The notes under the pieces: model-generated | What the model was told of the DNA's origin: nothing | Seen by the model: the letters and a program-made list of their open reading frames with translations, nothing else | Databases searched by the model: none | Made by a program: the position numbers and the translations under genes | DNA from: Allantophomopsis cytisporea | Lineage: Eukaryota > Ascomycota > Leotiomycetes > Phacidiales > Phacidiaceae | Length of the DNA stretch: 64,000 nucleotides | Direction of reading: 5' to 3' | Assembly (NCBI GenBank): GCA_024752435.1 | Contig: CP103037.1 | Span: 1,488,001-1,552,000, forward strand | Shown: piece after piece, positions 59,884 to 64,000 of the stretch | Layout: every line of letters starts with the position of its first letter | Position numbering within the stretch: position 1 is the stretch's first letter

Positions 59884-60739
59884 CTAAAGCATAGCGTGAA
59901 TCATGAAGCTTGGCTTTCCATCAAACAAGGAGCTCACAAGATCCGCACTGCTGAGTGCCAACGTGGAGATCTGCTCATCCTCAACCTAACAGAGAAAAAA
60001 TCGTCAGCTTACCATCGACAAGGGCTTGGTTCCTGAAGGTTAACTCACAGTAGTGTTGCGACTGTTATACAGTTCCTGTAAGAGTTTCGTGGCTTCGTTT
60101 GGAGGAGAGAATCTATAAAGTTGATTAATATATTGACGTTGAAGAAGGGAAATAGTCATCAACTTACAAACTCGTGAACTCTGGCTTGCCACCCTTTGCA
60201 AAAATGACGTTTTTCGCAGCGAAGATCTTAGTGTCTGCGCCATTGTTTGCAGTCACAGACCAAAGCTTGACCGGAAGACCAGTCTTTACAGACTTGACTT
60301 CGAGGGTCTCTTGTCCATAGGCAACACAATGACTGAAACGCTCGGCTGACCACTGCAGATAATCGTTGAAGTCCTTGCGGAGCGGGAAAACCGACGACGC
60401 AGCGCCTTCCATAAAACCAGTGAGTCTCTCTTGCTCGTGCAAGTAATTCACAAAGGTAAATTCCGATGTAGGGTCTCTGACGGTGGCCAGATCTTGCATG
60501 AAGTTGATACGCATGTACTCATCATCATTGCCCATTTCCGACGATGCGGAGAATTGAGGCGCAGATTCGAGGAATAGGATGGAAGCGTTGATATGACGGT
60601 CCTTCATGGCCATGGCCACTGCCAACCCAGCCATACCAAAACCAACGCAAATCAGATCATAGAGTTGCTGCACATCAGGATGTGGTTTCGTAGAGTGTTG
60701 CTGCTGCTCGGCAGAGGCGTTAGTTTGTTGAGCGTACAT
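59884..60739 (-). CDS. Shortened SidA-like ornithine N5-monooxygenase (245 residues)
   Basis: Three exons, 60739-60168, 60112-60049 and 59985-59884, with GTAAGT/GTGAGT donors and TATAG/TTAG acceptors. Exon 1 matches the N-terminal FAD domain of ornithine N5-monooxygenases: DLICVGFGMAGLAVAMAM, MRINFMQDLATVRDPTSEF, FVNYLHEQERL and VIFAKGGKPEF. The nucleotide motif reads GFGMAGLA where the family has GFGPASLA. Exons 2-3 then jump to a stretch (STLALSSADLVSSLF ... AML end) that resembles the SidA C-terminus. The NADPH-binding middle, about 250 residues, is missing, and the introns (55 and 63 nt) are too short to hide it. Full SidA is about 500 residues and makes N5-hydroxyornithine. This protein probably cannot. 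It may be a relic or have another role. Confidence 0.75.
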
Positions 60740-63700
60740 ATTGACAATGGTTTTCGATATATCGAGCTTTGAGGATTCAATGTTGGTAGATAGTGATATC
60801 AGACTGTGTGGTATTTGAACTGGACTTCATATGAAAAAAATAAATCGGATGATCGTATGATGAGCATATCTTATTAGACAGAACAGTTGTGGAGTACGCG
60901 TCTGAGTGTAAGAATGAATCTATGACTTTTCGAAACTCAAAATTGTTCCTATAGCATGACTTGCAAGAGTATTCGCATAGAGTGTCCAAGTAAGAAGTAA
61001 TGAAAAGCAGCGGGAGTGCGCGTAGCCACACTAAAACCTACCGGGGTTCTACCAGGGACGTTTCTGCAATGCATGGAAGTTTACTTAAGTAGTGTTCACA
61101 GGGGTTCGAATCCATGTTTATCTAGGTAATACCTCCGATCTTAGCGAGAGATTAGATCTACTAGCGCAACCAACGTGAGAATAGCGATGCAACCTAACAA
61201 GCAAAATTTTTATCAGATGGCGCCTTTCTGTTTATCAGATGATCTAGCATATGTGTACAATGCGGAGCGGGATGTCTGAAACTCCCGAAAATTGGCGGTG
61301 ATCTCGGACGCTCTATATACCAGACCCCGAATCTTCGGTACCTTAGACTGAAATGTCCGGCTAGGAGAGGTTGGTGCCTAACTATATCAGGCCAAAAAAC
61401 CGCAATCTTGGTCGGAAGCAGGCATCAAGGCAGCCATATCAAGCAATAAGGCAATAAAAGTTGTTCCTGCTACATTCCTTCAACGAGATAATATCCGTAA
61501 ATCTATAAAAACCACTCTCGATATCCGGATTGAGGCTTCAAAGTTCGATATACGGTATAGTGGGGTTTCTAGTACCAGAGAGTTCTTCATACAAACATTT
61601 GACAGAATTGACTAGGGTTCGGTTTTACGGGAGTAAATTCACTAAGGTAAGGCAATAATATGCGCCTCAGACATACATAAGCAAGGTACCTTAGGAACCT
61701 CAGATTTATGTAGCACGTCACGTGTACGTCACGTGCATTGCAAGAGTAAGCAAGAGCTGATTCACTTTCCACTTTTTTACATTACAAGATTCTCTAAGCT
61801 CGCTTATATAATTCTCTTCGTGTATATAAGCAGTAACCCAGTAGATCCTGCTTCTTGTTCTCAAGTTTTTCCATCACCCGTGTTCTCACTATGTATATGT
61901 TGCAATATAGCTTTGGTCAATGATGGTAAGAACAACATATATGAAACTCTTACAAAAGGCGAAGACAACGTATATCCGGTTGAGCAGTATAAGCAGAGCC
62001 TGATTCTATGTTTAGCCAATACTTGAATTAGAGGCAGCTAAACAGTCTTTGAAGAACTAACGTATCCTTTAAACCACTCTAACTCTTAGACCCTTATCTT
62101 AGAAGAGAAATAAGAAAACACCTTCCAATTGAGGAGAGTCAATACCTTATTCGACAATATGCAATTCAATTCTGTAAAAGTGTCAACTTGTATCTAAGGG
62201 CAAAACACTTTAGATTAGGACTGAAAAGAAAACCTTACGTAAACTATATTTTATCGCGGTATAATGTTCCTTCAATTGTAGGATTTGTTAGTTAATATCC
62301 TGAACATCCTGAAGGAAGTTATATAACATCATTACTATTCTAGTCGATCGACTAGCTGTTACTAGTTATACTATATCCCAACTAGATGAGATCTTGATTA
62401 GACTTTATAGTGTATGATTAGAACTTAAAACTCTAGGGCTTATAATAAACTACTAGCTCTTATAACCGAAAGCTATCAAGTTAGCCCGTTGTTATAGCCT
62501 TCGAGAGTTTCTAGATATGACATTCTAGTCGTATCTGAATTTAAAGTCTTAGTTGAATTTAATTGAGTATTTCTGCTTAAGTATCTCTCAACAATACTGC
62601 TTAGCTAGTAAATAGTAATCCTGTACGATAAACCTAAAGTAGCATCTCTTCTGCTGCTAGACTATATTGAAGAAAGACTTGAAAAGCATTATACACAACA
62701 TTTTCAAAGATGGGGATAACTTCTGGCTATGTATTTGTCGAATTTGCTTTCATTATCTTCTATAAGCCTTGTAGTGCTAATTTCTGCTATCAATCTCTCT
62801 GATTAGACTTGATGGCTCAAATCAGTAGACAAGTTATTTAACGAAAAAGTAGTGAACTATCTCTCTGATTTCGAGGTATTTTTTCAGAGTAGACTATCAA
62901 TTAATTGCTGTTGGAGTAGCTAGTAAGATAGTCAACCTAGAAGCTACAGACATACTTGATAGTTTCAAAATAATAGTTGAACTTGGCGCTACCTGTAGGC
63001 CCAGATGCATAAGCTTATACGTATCTCTTTAAAAATATCGAAGATAGTACATAATAAACGACTTGCAACTAGACCATGCTATATATAGAGCCTAGTCGAA
63101 AATACTTTTAAGCTTTATCTACAACTAAATAGTCTTGATCTAATTTATATATGAAATGGATAATTCTTTGCCGAAAAATGCCGAACGAGCTGTAAAGTTC
63201 GATAAGCTTAGTAAGGTAGGTCTCATTGAGAAGTTCTGCCATTGTAATCAGTTCTTCAACCGACAAAGATCGAAAACTCAGACGCACCGAGGAAATTAGT
63301 TGCTACCAGGTTTCTATACCTTCTTTATCCTCGTTCTGTAACATCTCCTCTATCATCCGTCTACAGAGAGGTTACAACCTAGGTAGTTACGCTGTTAGGA
63401 TAGGAAGGGACCTCTTCGATATAACACTTGAGAGGCCTCTATAAGCTAAGGCAACCTATAAAAAAATTGAGGTTAGTCTTACTATCGATTCTTCTTCAGC
63501 AGCATTCGCACGTTATTAGCTACATTTCCTATTAGTTGCAAAATCGCTGATCTTGTTAGATGAAAATGTTTACTACATGAGAAATATGCTGCTTATTTGA
63601 TTCTAAGCTCAACATTGGGCTCTCTGATTTACAAGTTACTTAACTTCCGAACTATTCCATGTGACGAAGAGTTATTTAGCCTTCGAAGACGACTTGTCTC

Positions 63701-63864
63701 TTGCAGTGAGATCAAGAGCCTTATCTCGCTCAGTCTAAAACCTCCTTCTAATGTATCCGCAAGTAAGATTGTTCCTGGCCAGTATTTTAGCATCTGTGGT
63801 AGTACGGAGAATAGTCCGTATATAGCGCTTGGCCTGTCAACGAGATCCTTGTCGGACTTTTAAC
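60740..63864. other. AT-rich region with no intact gene
   Basis: About 3.1 kb. The first 700 bp are upstream of the SidA-like gene and contain two exact TTATCAGAT words at 61210-61218 and 61232-61240. From about 61900 to the LTR copy at 63865 the sequence is AT-rich, dense in TAG/CTA and without a long frame. This looks like a mutated retroelement interior, but no pol or gag domain could be recognised. Confidence 0.5.
61210..61240. promoter_or_regulatory. Paired GATA-factor motifs (two exact ATCTGATAA, reverse strand)
   Basis: TTATCAGAT occurs at 61210-61218 and 61232-61240, both readable as ATCTGATAA towards the SidA-like gene, 22 bp apart (about two helical turns). They lie some 470-500 bp upstream of its start. 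Paired GATA sites are typical of iron-repressed fungal genes; regulation is inferred. Confidence 0.55.
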
Positions 63865-64000
63865 TGTTACGATGCTGGGTGGCAGCGAAGTTGGGTACTA
63901 AATTGGTTGGAAAAAGGGAGTAGGATTCTACCCTGTAGCTATTCCAATACCACGTAGTAGTACGGTGCGTGTTTGATCCTGTAATCAGAGAAAGTAAGAA
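63865..64000. mobile_element. LTR copy, cut by the window end
   Basis: Starts TGTTACGATGCTGGG and matches the solo LTR at 22134-22327 block by block, with small insertions and substitutions, up to GTAATCAG-GAAAGT-AAGAA at the edge. Because the window ends inside it, I cannot tell whether it is solo or the end of a larger element. Confidence 0.65.

Noticed and set aside
59884..60739. Full-length sidA split by long introns
   Set aside because: The two introns are only 55 and 63 nt, so the missing centre cannot be hidden in them.
61095..61120. Perfect B-box word GGTTCGAATCC
   Set aside because: No A box or cloverleaf at the right distance upstream.
63597..63863. 88-residue frame next to the LTR copy
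   Set aside because: No recognisable retroelement or cellular domain; surrounded by stop-rich AT sequence.

Overview
The window looks like nuclear DNA of a filamentous ascomycete (Pezizomycotina). The genes carry short GT-AG introns of about 50-110 bp, tRNA-Phe has the usual anticodon-loop intron, and the gene set is typical of these fungi: Nej1/XLF, Ssn8/cyclin C, a CaMKK-type kinase, an HDEL-tailed protein disulfide isomerase and a fusarinine-type siderophore cluster. A helotialean (Leotiomycetes) source is only a guess. All gene models come from reading frames, splice signals and family motifs; no database search was run.

Layout. 0.8-4 kb: a membrane-anchored GNAT acetyltransferase and the end-joining factor Nej1/XLF. 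4.8-10.6 kb: an amidoligase (COOH-NH2 ligase) island with one single-domain protein and, if a phase-0 107-nt intron is spliced, one two-domain protein. 11.2 kb: tRNA-Phe(GAA). 11.9-14.6 kb: a 916-residue coiled-coil protein I do not recognise. 17.5-21.4 kb: a mitochondrial-type short-chain dehydrogenase and an ER protein disulfide isomerase. 22.1 kb: a solo LTR. 23.1-27.7 kb: cyclin C and a CaMKK-like kinase. 27.7-30.7 kb: a gene-poor stretch with inverted and direct repeats.

30.7-60.7 kb is an extended extracellular-siderophore locus with nine genes in a row: sidJ-like hydrolase, sidD NRPS, sidF transacylase, a SitT-like ABC transporter, sidH hydratase, a Mir/Sit-type MFS transporter, a ferric reductase, sidI acyl-CoA ligase and a shortened SidA-like protein. 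In the known pathway SidI makes mevalonyl-CoA, SidH dehydrates it, and SidF transfers the anhydromevalonyl group to N5-hydroxyornithine made by SidA. SidD then joins and cyclises the units into fusarinine C. The MFS protein takes up the ferric siderophore and SidJ hydrolyses breakdown products. All three CoA-pathway enzymes end in PTS1-like peroxisomal signals (-NKL, -SKL, -AKL). Exact ATCWGATAA motifs, the type reported for GATA-type iron repressors, lie in several intergenic regions of the locus.

The most unusual object is the 245-residue SidA-like gene at 59.9-60.7 kb. It keeps the N- and C-terminal ends of an ornithine N5-monooxygenase but lacks the middle, and its introns are intact. The last 3 kb is AT-rich DNA with no intact gene, ending in a second copy of the LTR seen at 22.1 kb.
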